Shown here piece after piece: positions 10,200 through 19,180 of a stretch of DNA of 64,000 nucleotides. Position 1 is the stretch's first letter. Each line of letters begins with the position of its first letter. This stretch comes from Pseudomonas parafulva (GTDB lineage Bacteria > Pseudomonadota > Gammaproteobacteria > Pseudomonadales > Pseudomonadaceae), in NCBI RefSeq assembly GCF_000800255.1, contig NZ_CP009747.1, forward strand, positions 1,302,001-1,366,000. Direction: 5' to 3'. Both the position numbers and the translations under genes were made by a program. Below the pieces are notes generated by a model that was not told where the DNA came from, made no database searches, and saw nothing but the letters and a program-made list of their open reading frames with translations.

Positions 10200-10550
10200 T
10201 CACCACCGCGGCGGGCCGTAATACACCGGCGGTGGTCCGTAGTAGCGGCGATACACCGGGGGTGGCGCCGGTACGTAACGTTCGACCACGTAAGGTTGGT
10301 AATAACCCGGAGGTGGCGGCGGGGGTGGCGGCGCCTGTACATACACCGGTGGAGGCGCGTAGTAGGTCGGCGCGCGCTCGACATACACCGTGCGGTCATG
10401 CCCTCCGTAGACCGTAGCGCCAACGACTGCACCGACCACTGCGGCGCCAAGCACCGGACCTGGACCCCAGCCGTGACCATGGGCCGCCGCAGGGCCGCTG
10501 ACGGCCAGGGCGCCGACCAGCAGGGCGATTCCGGGGATGAGACGATTCAT
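10200..10550 (-). CDS. Exported proline/tyrosine-rich protein with glycine-zipper segment
   Basis: A 116-residue predicted exported protein. From the ATG giving MNRLIPGIALLVGALAV it has a signal peptide (cleavage near PAAA-HG). A hydrophobic Gly-rich segment follows (GPVLGAAVVGAVVGATVYGG), then a low-complexity tail of PPP and YY/PPV repeats (VQAPPPPPPPPGYYQPY). Similar small Pro-rich envelope proteins are common in pseudomonads, with no defined role. A GAGGATC site precedes the start. The low-complexity tail makes homology calls unreliable. Confidence 0.65.
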   Translation of the reverse strand: MNRLIPGIALLVGALAVSGPAAAHGHGWGPGPVLGAAVVGAVVGATVYGGHDRTVYVERAPTYYAPPPVYVQAPPPPPPPPGYYQPYVVERYVPAPPPVYRRYYGPPPVYYGPPRW

Positions 10551-10710
10551 GAATGGATCCTCGCGATGACCCCACCTATGGGGCTTGCTCATAAGACCGG
10601 GAAAACCGTCAAGCCAGTGCGAAGACAAGGTAAAGGTTATGTAAGGACGACAGGCGGTCGTCTCTGCTACGCTGCGCGAATCGATTCAGCTCGCAAGGAC
10701 TTCCGCTAAG

Positions 10711-11532
10711 ATGACCATCGCACCCAGCAGGGACACCACACTGTGCATTTCATTGGCCGGTCGGCCGGGCACCTTTGGCGTGCGCTTTCACAATCATCTC
10801 TACCAGCAGTTAGGTCTGGACTATTACTACAAGGCCATGACCACCGAGGACCTGCCGGCCGCAGTGGCCGGCATCCGCGCCCTGGGCATTCGCGGCTGTG
10901 GCGTATCCATGCCCTACAAAGAGGCGTGCATGGCGCTGGTGGACGAAATCGATCCCTCCGCTGCGGCGATCGAATCGGTCAATACGCTGGTCAACACGCA
11001 GGGCCGTCTGAAAGCCTACAACACTGACTACCTGGCGGTGCGCCAGTTGTTGGAGCAGCACGGGCTCGACCCGCAAACGGCCTTCGCCCTACGCGGCAGC
11101 GGCGGCATGGCCAAGGCGGTAGCCAGTGCCTTGCGCGATGCCGGATTCAATCAGGGGCTGATCGTCGCCCGCAACGAGCAGGCAGGGCGCCAGTTGGCAG
11201 ATGTCTGCGGTTACGCCTGGCAGCCCGAGCTGGGCGACCTATGTCCGCCGATGCTGATCAACGTCACGCCCATCGGGATGGCCGGTGGCGCGGACGCGCA
11301 GGCGCTTGCATTCCCGCATGCGGCGGTCGCCGCTGCCGAGCGGGTATTCGATGTGGTGGCATTGCCGGTCCGTACGCCCTTGGTGCAACTGGCCGAGAAG
11401 CTGGGTAAACCTGTGATCACAGGGTTGGAGGTGATCGCGTTGCAGGCGCTCGAGCAGTTCGTGTTGTACACCGGGATCAGGCCGACGCCCGAGCAAGTCG
11501 AATCCGCCGTGGCCTACGCACGGGAAGGTTAA
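10711..11532 (+). CDS. Shikimate dehydrogenase-like protein (AroE superfamily)
   Basis: A 273-residue two-domain protein with the AroE fold. The N-terminal substrate domain shows GCGVSMPYKEA (the catalytic-lysine motif, normally NVTxPxK) and KAYNTDY with the conserved Asn-Thr-Asp. The C-terminal NADP domain has LRGSGGMAKAVASAL and VTPIGM. The usual SxS shikimate-binding motif near the N-terminus is replaced by LAGRPGTFGVRFHN, so this is a paralogue (SdhL/AroE-like) rather than the biosynthetic AroE. The true substrate cannot be read from the sequence; QuiC at the window start may be a functional neighbour. Confidence 0.75.
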   Translation: MTIAPSRDTTLCISLAGRPGTFGVRFHNHLYQQLGLDYYYKAMTTEDLPAAVAGIRALGIRGCGVSMPYKEACMALVDEIDPSAAAIESVNTLVNTQGRLKAYNTDYLAVRQLLEQHGLDPQTAFALRGSGGMAKAVASALRDAGFNQGLIVARNEQAGRQLADVCGYAWQPELGDLCPPMLINVTPIGMAGGADAQALAFPHAAVAAAERVFDVVALPVRTPLVQLAEKLGKPVITGLEVIALQALEQFVLYTGIRPTPEQVESAVAYAREG

Positions 11533-11564
11533 GCGGCCATCACGGATCAGCCCGTGATGGCCGC
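11533..11564. terminator. Long perfect hairpin after the AroE-like gene
   Basis: A 13-bp perfect stem, GCGGCCATCACGG / CCGTGATGGCCGC, with a 6-nt loop, at the aroE-like stop and 8 bases before the end of the convergent 80-residue gene. Probably terminates both. Confidence 0.65.
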
Positions 11565-11571
11565 TACAGGT

Positions 11572-11814
11572 TCAGACAACCTGTTGTCCCCGGTCCAAGC
11601 GCTCATCCACGAGCGCCCGTCCGTGCGCCAGTGACACATGCTGGGCGTTCTCCAGATCCGAGAAGAACTTCATGGGTATCGAGAAGCGTCGGCTGGTATG
11701 ACCCTCTGGATCAGTGATCAGGCAGCCAGCGGCGTAGGGCAGGGGAGAGTCAGGGTGCGGCATCACGCTGGCGGTGATGGTGTGATCGCGGTACTCGCAA
11801 TGAAGGGATTGCAT
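11572..11814 (-). CDS. Hypothetical protein, 80 residues
   Basis: A small soluble protein (MQSLHCEYRDHTITASVMP) that reads as beta-rich, with HTSRRFSIPMKFFSDLENAQ in the middle and a C-terminal helix ALVDERLDRG. The start is preceded by GCGAGG, and the gene sits between good hairpins, supporting translation. I recognise no domain. It is downstream of, but separated from, gloA by a hairpin at 11871-11890. Confidence 0.55.
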   Translation of the reverse strand: MQSLHCEYRDHTITASVMPHPDSPLPYAAGCLITDPEGHTSRRFSIPMKFFSDLENAQHVSLAHGRALVDERLDRGQQVV

Positions 11815-11870
11815 CGTGATTACCTCGCTGTGGTGGTGTGCAAGGGCCTCTTGCTATGTACCACAACGAA

Positions 11871-11890
11871 GGGCCGGAAGTTCCCGGCCC
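11871..11890 (-). terminator. Hairpin after gloA
   Basis: GGGCCGG / CCGGCCC (7 bp) with a 6-nt loop, 22 bases after the gloA stop on the minus strand, followed by a short T-containing stretch. Confidence 0.55.
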
Positions 11891-11911
11891 CGACGAGCGT
11901 GTGGGCTGGAG

Positions 11912-12439
11912 TCAGCCTTTGAGTTCGGTAGGTTGGATCACCTCGACCCAGTAGCCGTCCGGATCCTTGATGAAAGCCAAGTGGTTCATCCGCCCGTCCT
12001 GCAGGCGTTTCTGGAAGGGCACGCCGAGCGTTTCAAAGCGCTCGCAGGCGATGCGTACATCGGGTACCGAGACACAGATGTGACCAAAGCCGCGTGGATC
12101 GGTATTGCCATCATGGTAGGCAAACTCGGGATCTTTCTCGGTGCCGTAGTTGTGGGTCAGTTCCAGAACACCGGGAATTGATTTCATCCACTGGTGACGT
12201 GCGGCGTCATCGACGGGAATCTGTGCCGGATCCACCAAGGCCAGGAAGTACAGGCTGAACTCGGCAGCGGGGAAGTCACGTTTGTCGACAACGCGAAAAC
12301 CCAGAACGCGGGTGTAGAAGTCCAGCGACTTCTCGATGTCCTTGACCCGCAGCATGGTGTGGTTGAACACGAACTGGGCGGTTGCGCTGTCGGGCTGGGC
12401 AGTAACGCCAGGCAGTGTTTGCAGATCATTCAGGCTCAT
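11912..12439 (-). CDS. gloA: Lactoylglutathione lyase (glyoxalase I)
   Basis: A 175-residue VOC-fold enzyme that isomerises the methylglyoxal-glutathione hemithioacetal to S-lactoylglutathione. The four metal ligands sit in recognisable contexts: NHTMLRVKD (His), VLELTHNYGTE (Glu), GFGHICVSVPD (His) and YWVEVIQP (Glu). The length and the inserted segment around PAAEFSLYFLA match the longer, eukaryote-like Zn-dependent GloA of pseudomonads. Start taken at MSLNDLQTLPGV (GGAG upstream); the longer open frame adds an unlikely N-terminus. Confidence 0.93.
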   Translation of the reverse strand: MSLNDLQTLPGVTAQPDSATAQFVFNHTMLRVKDIEKSLDFYTRVLGFRVVDKRDFPAAEFSLYFLALVDPAQIPVDDAARHQWMKSIPGVLELTHNYGTEKDPEFAYHDGNTDPRGFGHICVSVPDVRIACERFETLGVPFQKRLQDGRMNHLAFIKDPDGYWVEVIQPTELKG

Positions 12440-12528
12440 GGGAACTCCACAGACGGGGTCGACACATGAGTGTCGACGGAAAAACAGAACGCCCATGATA
12501 CGGCACTGAACCGATTGCGCAAACGAAA

Positions 12529-12578
12529 GCGCCCTGCATGAGCAGGGCGCTAGAATTTAGAGGCCCGCATGTGCGGGC
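12529..12578 (-). terminator. Tandem hairpins after the MvaT-like gene
   Basis: Two perfect inverted repeats: GCCCGCA-tg-TGCGGGC (12563-12578) and GCGCCCTGC / GCAGGGCGC (12529-12550). On the minus strand the second is followed by TTTCGTTTG. They separate the MvaT-like gene from gloA. Confidence 0.6.
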
Positions 12579-12663
12579 GCTTGATGGGGTCGCTAATCCT
12601 TTAGCTGGTTCAATATTCGCCCACGGCTTGTGAAAAAACTGTGAAGCGGGCGTTGACGTTTCA

Positions 12664-13032
12664 TCAGCGAACCCAAGAATCCACAGTGGCTGCACCGTAC
12701 TGTTCTTTCCAGGCCTTGAGGCCCCGATGGTTGCCCCCTTTAGTTTCGATCAGCTCGCCGGTATGCGGGTTTTCGTAGACCTTGACTACACGAGGCCTGC
12801 GATGCTGTTTCGGCGCACTCCCTGTCGTCTTTGCGGGCGCTTTGGAGCCCTTTGGATCAAGGATCGCGACGATTTCACGCAGGCCCTTGTCATAGGTCTT
12901 CATCAGCCCGAGAAGTTTCTGTTCGAATTCCATTTCACGTTTGAGACTGGAATCCTTTTTCATGGCTTCCAGTTGGGCGATTTGCTCCTGGAGTGCTTTT
13001 TCCGCTGCGCGAAACTCTGCAAGTCTGGACAC
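12664..13032 (-). CDS. MvaT-family H-NS-like xenogeneic silencer
   Basis: A 122-residue nucleoid protein. The N-terminal coiled-coil oligomerisation region spans about residues 1-60 (RLAEFRAAEKALQEQIAQLE). The C-terminal DNA-binding domain has VYENPHTGELIETKGGNHRGLKAWKEQYG, the AT-pincer module of MvaT/MvaU/Tur proteins. The start is GTG at 13032, with GGAG 8 bases upstream; an ATG further up has no such site. Pseudomonads carry several paralogues (TurA to TurE), and I cannot assign which one this is. MvaT proteins silence AT-rich acquired DNA, which is relevant to the low-GC segment at 41.7-45.2 kb. Confidence 0.9.
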   Translation of the reverse strand: MSRLAEFRAAEKALQEQIAQLEAMKKDSSLKREMEFEQKLLGLMKTYDKGLREIVAILDPKGSKAPAKTTGSAPKQHRRPRVVKVYENPHTGELIETKGGNHRGLKAWKEQYGAATVDSWVR

Positions 13033-13542
13033 TATGATTACTCCCGTCAGTTGGCGCGGCAGGCTGTAAAAAGCATGCTCGAACAATTAAGGCTGGCCGC
13101 TTGGATAAAGAAACTGCTTATGTGTTGGGAGTGTAGTCGGGTGCTGGAGTTCGGTAAACCTCAACTTTTATATCTGAATGTTTGAACTTTCCCGTTAGCC
13201 CGTGCTGCATCTTTGGGGTGTTTATCGCATTCATCCGTGGTCGGGATTCAGCCTTCGGAACGGGATGCAAACCGATGCATAACCTGTTGCGCTAATCCGG
13301 CGCTCGATCCCGATTGCCGGTCTGGCACCGAAAACGCGCTCACGCCAGCCCCGAGATCGAGCACGCTGGCCCTGCGTGCCCCATGCCGACGCGTACTCTT
13401 CATCATTGTTCATGCGCGCGGTTGGCCCGCAACCTGCAATATCTCGATGGCGATCTCGCACAGGCCACCCACACCCAGCCTCGCACTTAGGCGCGTCGGT
13501 GACTCGAAGGTGGCCCGAACCACGGATTTCAGGGGCGGCAGG
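13033..13542. other. Long intergenic region between the MvaT-like gene and ureD
   Basis: About 510 bases between divergent genes. The part next to the MvaT-like gene is AT-rich (13085-13200) and should carry its promoter; the rest leads into the urease operon. The ureD frame is open upstream to 13213, but the translated extension is unlike UreD and lacks a ribosome binding site before its first codons. No RNA gene was recognised. Confidence 0.5.
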
Positions 13543-14376
13543 ATGGCGTTCGCGCTACAACTCGATAATTTGCACCATGACCAAGGCTGGAGTGCGTTCC
13601 TGCAGTTGCGCTTTGTTCAACGCGAAACTGTGACCCGCCTTGGTGCGCGCAAGCATTTTGGCCCTCTTCTGGTGCAGCGTCCGTTCTATCCGGAGGGCGC
13701 GCCCTGTCACGTCTATATTCTCCATCCGCCCGGCGGCATCGTGGCCGGTGACCGTCTGGAGCTCGACATACAGTTGGAGTCGGGCAGCCATGCCTTGCTC
13801 ACCATGCCCGGCGCGAGCAAGTTCTACCGCAGTATCGGGCCGACCGCCCAGGTCGCCCAACATTTCCATCTGAGGGCCGGCAGCACACTGGAGTGGCTGC
13901 CCCAGGACAGCATCCTGTTCGACGGGGCCCGAGTGCGCCTGGAGAGTCGTTTCACGCTTGAGCCTGGCGCTCGGTTACTGGCCTGGGAAACGCTGTGCCT
14001 GGGCCGACCAGCCATGAACGAACGTTTCGATCACGGCGCCCTGGACAGTTGCTTGCGCATCGACCTGCCGGACGATCCAGGCCTGCACGAGCGCTTGCGC
14101 ATCGAAGGCGGGCGGCTGGAAAAGCTCGGCGGTCACCCCCTCGTGGCGACGTTCTGCGCCGCGCCGGCCAATACGCACCTGCTCGACCAGGTGCGTCAGT
14201 TGCTCGAGGAACTGAACATCCCGGCTGGCGCCACGCTGCTCGGGCCTTTACTGGTCATCCGCCTGCTCGACCACGACAACCAACACTTGCAACGTACCCT
14301 GCAGCGCCTCTGGCATGTGCTGCGCCCGGCCGTTCTCGGCCTGGCACCGTGCCCGCCGCGCATCTGGGCCACCTGA
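13543..14376 (+). CDS. ureD: Urease accessory protein UreD
   Basis: A 277-residue scaffold protein, normal UreD length. It recruits UreF and UreG to apo-urease for nickel insertion and channels Ni toward the active site. Family landmarks include [16 protein letters not shown] near residue 65, [26 protein letters not shown] and the [17 protein letters not shown] block. I place the start at ATG 13543, preceded by GGCAGG; upstream codons in frame do not resemble UreD. First gene of the urease cluster, 11 bases before ureA. Confidence 0.93.
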   Translation: MAFALQLDNLHHDQGWSAFLQLRFVQRETVTRLGARKHFGPLLVQRPFYPEGAPCHVYILHPPGGIVAGDRLELDIQLESGSHALLTMPGASKFYRSIGPTAQVAQHFHLRAGSTLEWLPQDSILFDGARVRLESRFTLEPGARLLAWETLCLGRPAMNERFDHGALDSCLRIDLPDDPGLHERLRIEGGRLEKLGGHPLVATFCAAPANTHLLDQVRQLLEELNIPAGATLLGPLLVIRLLDHDNQHLQRTLQRLWHVLRPAVLGLAPCPPRIWAT

Positions 14377-14387
14377 GAGAGCCCGCC

Positions 14388-14690
14388 ATGGAGCTGACCC
14401 CCCGAGAGAAAGACAAACTGCTGCTGTTCACCGCCGCGCTGGTGGCCGAGCGTCGCCTGGCCCGTGGACTGCAGCTCAACTACCCCGAAGCGGTGGCGCT
14501 GATCAGTGCTGCGGTGATGGAAGGCGCCCGCGATGGCCGTACGGTCGCGGAACTGATGAGTCTGGGACGCGAGGTGTTGAGGCGCGATCAGGTCATGGAC
14601 GGCGTGCCGGAGATGATCCATGACATCCAGGTCGAAGCGACCTTTCCTGACGGCACCAAGCTGGTGACCGTGCACGAGCCGATCGTCTGA
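14388..14690 (+). CDS. ureA: Urease subunit gamma
   Basis: A 100-residue structural subunit, starting [14 protein letters not shown] and containing [20 protein letters not shown], the most conserved segment of UreA. It assembles with UreB and UreC as an (alpha-beta-gamma)3 trimer that hydrolyses urea to ammonia and carbamate. It follows ureD by 11 bases and precedes ureB by 19. Confidence 0.97.
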   Translation: MELTPREKDKLLLFTAALVAERRLARGLQLNYPEAVALISAAVMEGARDGRTVAELMSLGREVLRRDQVMDGVPEMIHDIQVEATFPDGTKLVTVHEPIV

Positions 14691-14709
14691 ACCTGCCCAG
14701 GAGGCAAGC

Positions 14710-15027
14710 ATGATTCCCGGAGAAATCCAGGTCGCCGCGGGCGACATCGAACTCAACGTCGGCCGCGAGCGGGTCAGCGTCAGTGTGGCCAACCACGGCG
14801 ACCGCCCTGTCCAGGTCGGCTCGCACTATCACTTCTTCGAGGTCAACCAGGCGCTGGTCTTCGAACGCGCACCGACGCGCGGGTTTCGCCTGGACATTCC
14901 CGCCGGCACAGCCGTGCGCTTCGAGCCTGGCCAATCGCGCACCGTGCAACTGGTGAGCTACGCCGGCAAGCGCGAAGTCTATGGTTTCCAAGGCCAGGTG
15001 ATGGGCACGCTGGAGGGCAGGGCATGA
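14710..15027 (+). CDS. ureB: Urease subunit beta
   Basis: A 105-residue subunit starting [20 protein letters not shown], with [21 protein letters not shown] and the proline/phenylalanine-rich core typical of UreB. A strong AGGAGG site lies 8 bases upstream. It overlaps ureC by 4 bases (ATGA), which supports coupled translation and fixed stoichiometry of the two subunits. Confidence 0.97.
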   Translation: MIPGEIQVAAGDIELNVGRERVSVSVANHGDRPVQVGSHYHFFEVNQALVFERAPTRGFRLDIPAGTAVRFEPGQSRTVQLVSYAGKREVYGFQGQVMGTLEGRA

Positions 15028-16727
15028 GCCGCATTTCTCGGCGGGCTTACGCCGACATGTTCGGCCCCACCGTGGGCGATCGCGTACGCCTGGCCGATAC
15101 CGCGCTGTGGGTCGAGGTGGAAAAGGACTTCACGCTGTATGGCGAAGAGGTCAAGTTCGGCGGTGGCAAGGTGATTCGCGACGGCATGGGGCAAGGGCAG
15201 ATGGTCGCCGCCGACGCGGTCGATCTGGTGCTGACCAACGCGCTGATCATCGACCACTGGGGGATCGTCAAAGCCGACATCGGCGTACGTGGCGGGCGTA
15301 TCGTGGCCATCGGCAAGGCTGGCAACCCCGATGTGCAACCTGGGGTCACCATCCCGATCGGCGCCTGCACCGAGGTGATCGCCGCCGAAGGCAAGATCGT
15401 CACCGCCGGCGGCATCGACAGTCACATTCACTTCATCTGTCCGCAGCAGGTGGATGAAGCGCTGGCCAGCGGCGTCACCACCTTCATTGGCGGCGGAACC
15501 GGACCTGCTACCGGCACCAACGCCACCACCTGCACCCCGGGCCCCTGGTACTTGGCGCGCATGCTCCAGGCCGCGGACTGTCTGCCGATCAACATCGGCT
15601 TGCTGGGCAAGGGCAATGTCTCCAGACCCGAGCCCCTGCGCGAGCAGGTTGCCGCCGGGGCCATGGGCATGAAGCTGCACGAGGACTGGGGTTCTACGCC
15701 GGCGGCCATCGATTGCTGCATGGGCGTGGCCGAGGAAATGGACATTCAGGTGGCCATTCACAGTGATACCCTCAACGAGTCCGGCTGTATCGAAGACACC
15801 CTGGCGGCCATTGGCGACCGCACCATCCACACCTTCCACACCGAGGGTGCTGGTGGCGGGCATGCACCGGACATCATCCGCGCAGCCGGCCAGGCCAACG
15901 TGCTGCCATCCTCGACCAATCCGACACTGCCCTACACCCGCAACACCGTCGATGAGCATCTGGACATGCTCATGGTCTGCCATCACCTGGACCCGAGCAT
16001 CGCCGAAGACGTGGCCTTCGCCGAGTCGCGCATCCGCCGCGAAACCATCGCCGCCGAAGACATCCTTCACGACATGGGGGCGTTTTCCATGACCTCCTCC
16101 GACTCCCAGGCCATGGGCCGGGTGGGCGAGGTGGTGCTGCGTACCTGGCAGGTGGCGCACCAGATGAAGCTGCGTCGCGGCCCGCTGGCGTCCGATGGCG
16201 ACTACAGCGACAACTTCCGGGTCAAGCGCTACATCGCCAAGTACACCCTCAATCCGGCGCTCAGCCATGGCATCGCCCACGAAGTGGGCTCGGTGGAAGT
16301 GGGCAAGCTGGCCGACCTGGTGCTCTGGTCGCCCGCCTTCTTCGCCGTCAAGCCGGCGCTGGTGATCAAGGGTGGGATGATCGTCACCGCCCCCATGGGC
16401 GACGTCAACGGCTCGATCCCCACGCCGCAACCGGTGCATTACCGGCCGATGTTCGGCAGTTTCGGCGATGCGCGCCACGCCACGCGCATGACCTTTCTGC
16501 CCCAGGCTGCCCTGGATCGCGGGCTGCCCGACGAACTGGGGCTGCGCAGCCTCATCGGCGTGACCCAAGGCTGTCGTCGGGTGCGCAAGGCGGACATGGT
16601 CCACAACGGCCTGCAACCGGTGATCGAAGTCGATGCCCAGACCTACCAGGTGCGTGCCGATGGCGAACTGCTGGTCTGTGAGCCGGCCAGCGAACTGCCG
16701 CTGGCCCAGCGCTATTTTCTGTTTTGA
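15024..16727 (+). CDS. ureC: Urease subunit alpha (catalytic)
   Basis: A 567-residue amidohydrolase carrying the di-nickel site. All key motifs are present: the His-X-His ligands in [12 protein letters not shown], the carbamylated lysine in [21 protein letters not shown], the histidine ligand in [12 protein letters not shown], the mobile-flap cysteine in [13 protein letters not shown] and the aspartate ligand in [11 protein letters not shown]. Nothing is missing, so the enzyme should be active once matured by UreDEFG. It ends with the usual RYFLF tail. The ureE start follows 11 bases later. Confidence 0.98.
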   Translation: MSRISRRAYADMFGPTVGDRVRLADTALWVEVEKDFTLYGEEVKFGGGKVIRDGMGQGQMVAADAVDLVLTNALIIDHWGIVKADIGVRGGRIVAIGKAGNPDVQPGVTIPIGACTEVIAAEGKIVTAGGIDSHIHFICPQQVDEALASGVTTFIGGGTGPATGTNATTCTPGPWYLARMLQAADCLPINIGLLGKGNVSRPEPLREQVAAGAMGMKLHEDWGSTPAAIDCCMGVAEEMDIQVAIHSDTLNESGCIEDTLAAIGDRTIHTFHTEGAGGGHAPDIIRAAGQANVLPSSTNPTLPYTRNTVDEHLDMLMVCHHLDPSIAEDVAFAESRIRRETIAAEDILHDMGAFSMTSSDSQAMGRVGEVVLRTWQVAHQMKLRRGPLASDGDYSDNFRVKRYIAKYTLNPALSHGIAHEVGSVEVGKLADLVLWSPAFFAVKPALVIKGGMIVTAPMGDVNGSIPTPQPVHYRPMFGSFGDARHATRMTFLPQAALDRGLPDELGLRSLIGVTQGCRRVRKADMVHNGLQPVIEVDAQTYQVRADGELLVCEPASELPLAQRYFLF

Positions 16728-16737
16728 AGGAGCAAGC

Positions 16738-17205
16738 ATGATTGTCCTGACTCGCCGCATCGCCGAGGCCGCCTCGGTGACCGGCACCGTTACCTTGGAC
16801 GTGGACAGCCGGATCAAGAGCCGCCTGCGCGTGACCCTCGATGATGGCCGTGAGGCCGGCCTGATGCTGGCGCGCGGGCATTTGCTGCGCGGCGGCGAAC
16901 TGCTCGCCGATGCCGACGGCCTGCACGCAGTGCGCGTGCTGGCGGCGCCCGAGCAGGTGTCGACGGTGCGCAGCGCCGATCCGCTGCTGCTGGCCCGCGC
17001 CGCCTATCACTTGGGCAACCGTCACGTACCGCTGCAGATCGAGCCCGGCCTGCTGCGCTACCAGCACGACCATGTGCTGGACGAAATGGTACGCGGCCTG
17101 GGCCTCGATGTGCTGCTAGAACAGGCACCGTTCGAGCCGGAGGCGGGCGCGTATCAGAGCGCTGCGCACGGGCACAACCACAATCACCCCTTCGTCCGCC
17201 TGTAA
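16738..17205 (+). CDS. ureE: Urease nickel metallochaperone UreE
   Basis: A 155-residue protein with the UreE N-terminal peptide-binding domain and C-terminal metal-binding domain (AAYHLGNRHVPLQIE, then QHDHVLDEMVRGLG with the conserved histidines). The short histidine-rich tail HGHNHNHPFVRL stores Ni(II). The start ATG at 16738 follows AAGGAG by 6 bases. It supplies nickel to the UreDFG complex. Confidence 0.95.
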   Translation: MIVLTRRIAEAASVTGTVTLDVDSRIKSRLRVTLDDGREAGLMLARGHLLRGGELLADADGLHAVRVLAAPEQVSTVRSADPLLLARAAYHLGNRHVPLQIEPGLLRYQHDHVLDEMVRGLGLDVLLEQAPFEPEAGAYQSAAHGHNHNHPFVRL

Positions 17206-17235
17206 ATCCATTGAAGAACTGCCTTGGAGCCTATG

Positions 17236-17781
17236 ATGAAAAAAGCCCTAGCCCTTGCGTTGCTGATGATTGCCCTGCCAGCCTTCGCTCATCCCGGTCA
17301 CGACAGCAACCCGTTGCAGGATGGCCTGCTGCACCCCTTGACCGGCCTGGACCATCTGCTGATGTTGCTGGGGACCGGCGTATTGGCCGCGCTGACGGGT
17401 CGTACTCTGTCGCTGCCTCTGGCCACGCTGTCGGCGATGTTCGGCGGCGCTGTGCTGGGTCATCTGTTCGGTGACCTGGTCGGTGTCGAAACCCTGATCA
17501 CCCTGTCGCTGGTCGTGGCTGCCGGCGCACTGTTGCTGCCCAGCCGGCAAATGCTGCTGGCCTTGGTCATGCCGGTGTTCGCCCTGTTCCATGGCTGGGC
17601 CCACGGTGTCGAGGCCACCCCGAGCGCATTCTGGGTGTTCAGCGCAGGTTTCGTCAGCGTCAGCGCGTTGCTGTTGGTGGCCGGCTTCGGCGTCGGTTGC
17701 CTGCTGCGTCGCCATAGTAAGTTGCAGCAGTTGTTCGGCGGCGGTCTGCTGGCGGGCGCTGCTTTCGTGCTGGTCGGCTGA
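17236..17781 (+). CDS. ureJ: HupE/UreJ family nickel permease
   Basis: A membrane protein of about 181 residues. It has a signal-like first helix (MKKALALALLMIALPAFA) followed by the HupE signature HPLTGLDHLLMLLG, which carries the putative nickel ligands, and about five further helices including LFHGWAHGVEATPSAFWVF. It probably imports nickel for the urease in this operon. Two adjacent ATG codons (17233, 17236) are possible; the second has the better distance from GGAG. Its stop overlaps the ureF start by one base. Confidence 0.9.
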   Translation: MKKALALALLMIALPAFAHPGHDSNPLQDGLLHPLTGLDHLLMLLGTGVLAALTGRTLSLPLATLSAMFGGAVLGHLFGDLVGVETLITLSLVVAAGALLLPSRQMLLALVMPVFALFHGWAHGVEATPSAFWVFSAGFVSVSALLLVAGFGVGCLLRRHSKLQQLFGGGLLAGAAFVLVG

Positions 17782-18455
17782 TGAGCGCCGACCTGGCGCT
17801 GCTGCGCCTGCTGCAACTGGCCAGCCCCGGCCTGCCTGTGGGTGGCTTCACCTACTCGCAGGGCCTCGAGTGGGCCGTGGAAGCAGGCTGGGTGCGTGAT
17901 ACCGCGGGCTTCTGCACCTGGCAGCGCGAGCAACTGCACGACACCCTCGGCGGGCTGGACTGGCCGCTGTTGGCGCGCTTGTATCAGGCCTGCCAAGACG
18001 ATGATGCCGACGCCTTCGGCCATTGGACCCGCTTTCTCCTGGCCAACCGCGAGACGGCCGAGCTGCGCCTGGAGGAGCGCCAGCGCGGCAGCGCGTTTGC
18101 GCGTCTGCTCGACGGCTGGCAACTCGCTCAAGCCCCGGCCTGGCGCGACAGTCTCGAGCTGTCGCAGCTCGGCGGCATGGCCTGGCTGGGCGCGCACTGG
18201 GCCATTCCCTTGCGCGACCTGGCCCTGGGCCACGGCTTCGCCTGGCTGGAAGGTGCGGTGATGGCCGGTGTCAAGCTGGTGCCGTTCGGCCAGCAGGCGG
18301 CCCAGACCCTGCTACGCGATCTGAGCGCCGAGTTGCCCACTGTGCTCGATCAGGCGCTGATACTCGAAGACCACCAGCTCGGCGGCGGACTGCCATTGCT
18401 GGCCATTGCTTCTTCGCGTCACGAAACCCAATACACCCGATTGTTCCGTTCTTGA
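17781..18455 (+). CDS. ureF: Urease accessory protein UreF
   Basis: A 224-residue all-helical protein, with [21 protein letters not shown] near the N-terminus (conserved SPxLPVGxFxYSxGLE), and [14 protein letters not shown] and the C-terminal [14 protein letters not shown], which contacts UreG. It acts with UreD to activate the UreG GTPase during nickel loading. The start overlaps the ureJ stop by one base. Confidence 0.95.
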   Translation: MSADLALLRLLQLASPGLPVGGFTYSQGLEWAVEAGWVRDTAGFCTWQREQLHDTLGGLDWPLLARLYQACQDDDADAFGHWTRFLLANRETAELRLEERQRGSAFARLLDGWQLAQAPAWRDSLELSQLGGMAWLGAHWAIPLRDLALGHGFAWLEGAVMAGVKLVPFGQQAAQTLLRDLSAELPTVLDQALILEDHQLGGGLPLLAIASSRHETQYTRLFRS

Positions 18456-18466
18456 GGACTACCTGC

Positions 18467-19090
18467 ATGCAAAGCTATCAGCAACCCCTGCGCGTCGGTG
18501 TCGGCGGCCCGGTCGGCTCCGGCAAGACCGCGCTGCTCGAAGCGCTGTGCAAAGCCATGCGCGAGCACTACCACATCGCCGTGGTCACCAACGACATCTA
18601 TACCAAGGAAGACCAGCGCATCCTGACCGAAGCCGGCGCGCTGGAGCCCGAGCGTATCGTCGGTGTGGAAACCGGCGGCTGCCCGCATACCGCAATCCGT
18701 GAGGACGCCTCGATGAACCTAGCGGCGGTAGAAGCGCTGGCGCGCAAGTTCGGCAACCTGGAAGTGATCTTCGTCGAGAGCGGTGGCGACAACCTCAGCG
18801 CCACCTTCAGCCCCGAGTTGGCCGACCTGACGATCTATGTGATCGATGTGGCCGAAGGCGAGAAGATTCCACGCAAGGGTGGACCGGGGATCACCAAGTC
18901 GGACTTCCTGGTCATCAACAAGACGGACTTGGCGCCTTACGTGGGTGCGTCGCTGGAGGTTATGGAGCGCGATACCAACCGCATGCGCCCAGCGCGGCCG
19001 TGGACGTTCAGCAACCTGAAGAAAGGCGAAGGCTTGCAGGCGATCATCGATTTCATCGTTGATCGCGGCATGCTCGGGGTCAGGGGGTAG
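18467..19090 (+). CDS. ureG: Urease accessory GTPase UreG
   Basis: A 207-residue SIMIBI-class GTPase. Motifs: P-loop [15 protein letters not shown], the metal-binding Cys-Pro-His in [32 protein letters not shown], and the base-recognition [13 protein letters not shown]. It dimerises with bound Ni and GTP and hands the metal to urease through UreF and UreD. It closes the operon and is followed by a large double hairpin. Confidence 0.97.
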   Translation: MQSYQQPLRVGVGGPVGSGKTALLEALCKAMREHYHIAVVTNDIYTKEDQRILTEAGALEPERIVGVETGGCPHTAIREDASMNLAAVEALARKFGNLEVIFVESGGDNLSATFSPELADLTIYVIDVAEGEKIPRKGGPGITKSDFLVINKTDLAPYVGASLEVMERDTNRMRPARPWTFSNLKKGEGLQAIIDFIVDRGMLGVRG

Positions 19091-19125
19091 TGTGGGGCGT
19101 CTGGGCGTAGGCGGTGCGTGCAATC

Positions 19126-19167
19126 GCGGCGCCTGCATCGCGGCTGTGGCCGCAGGGCAGGCGCCGC
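19126..19167. terminator. Nested hairpin after the urease operon
   Basis: Outer arms GCGGCGCCTGC / GCAGGCGCCGC (11 bp, perfect) enclose an inner GCGGC-tgtg-GCCGC hairpin. It lies between ureG and the convergent 525-residue gene. No T-tract is present on either side. Confidence 0.5.
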
Positions 19168-19180
19168 ACGGTGTCGCTCA

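Noticed and set aside
13213..13542. N-terminal extension of UreD
   Set aside because: The added residues do not resemble UreD and lack a ribosome binding site at their first codon; ATG 13543 fits the family.
14979..16817. 612-residue open frame antisense to ureC
   Set aside because: Antisense shadow; ureC has every nickel ligand and the operon order is intact.
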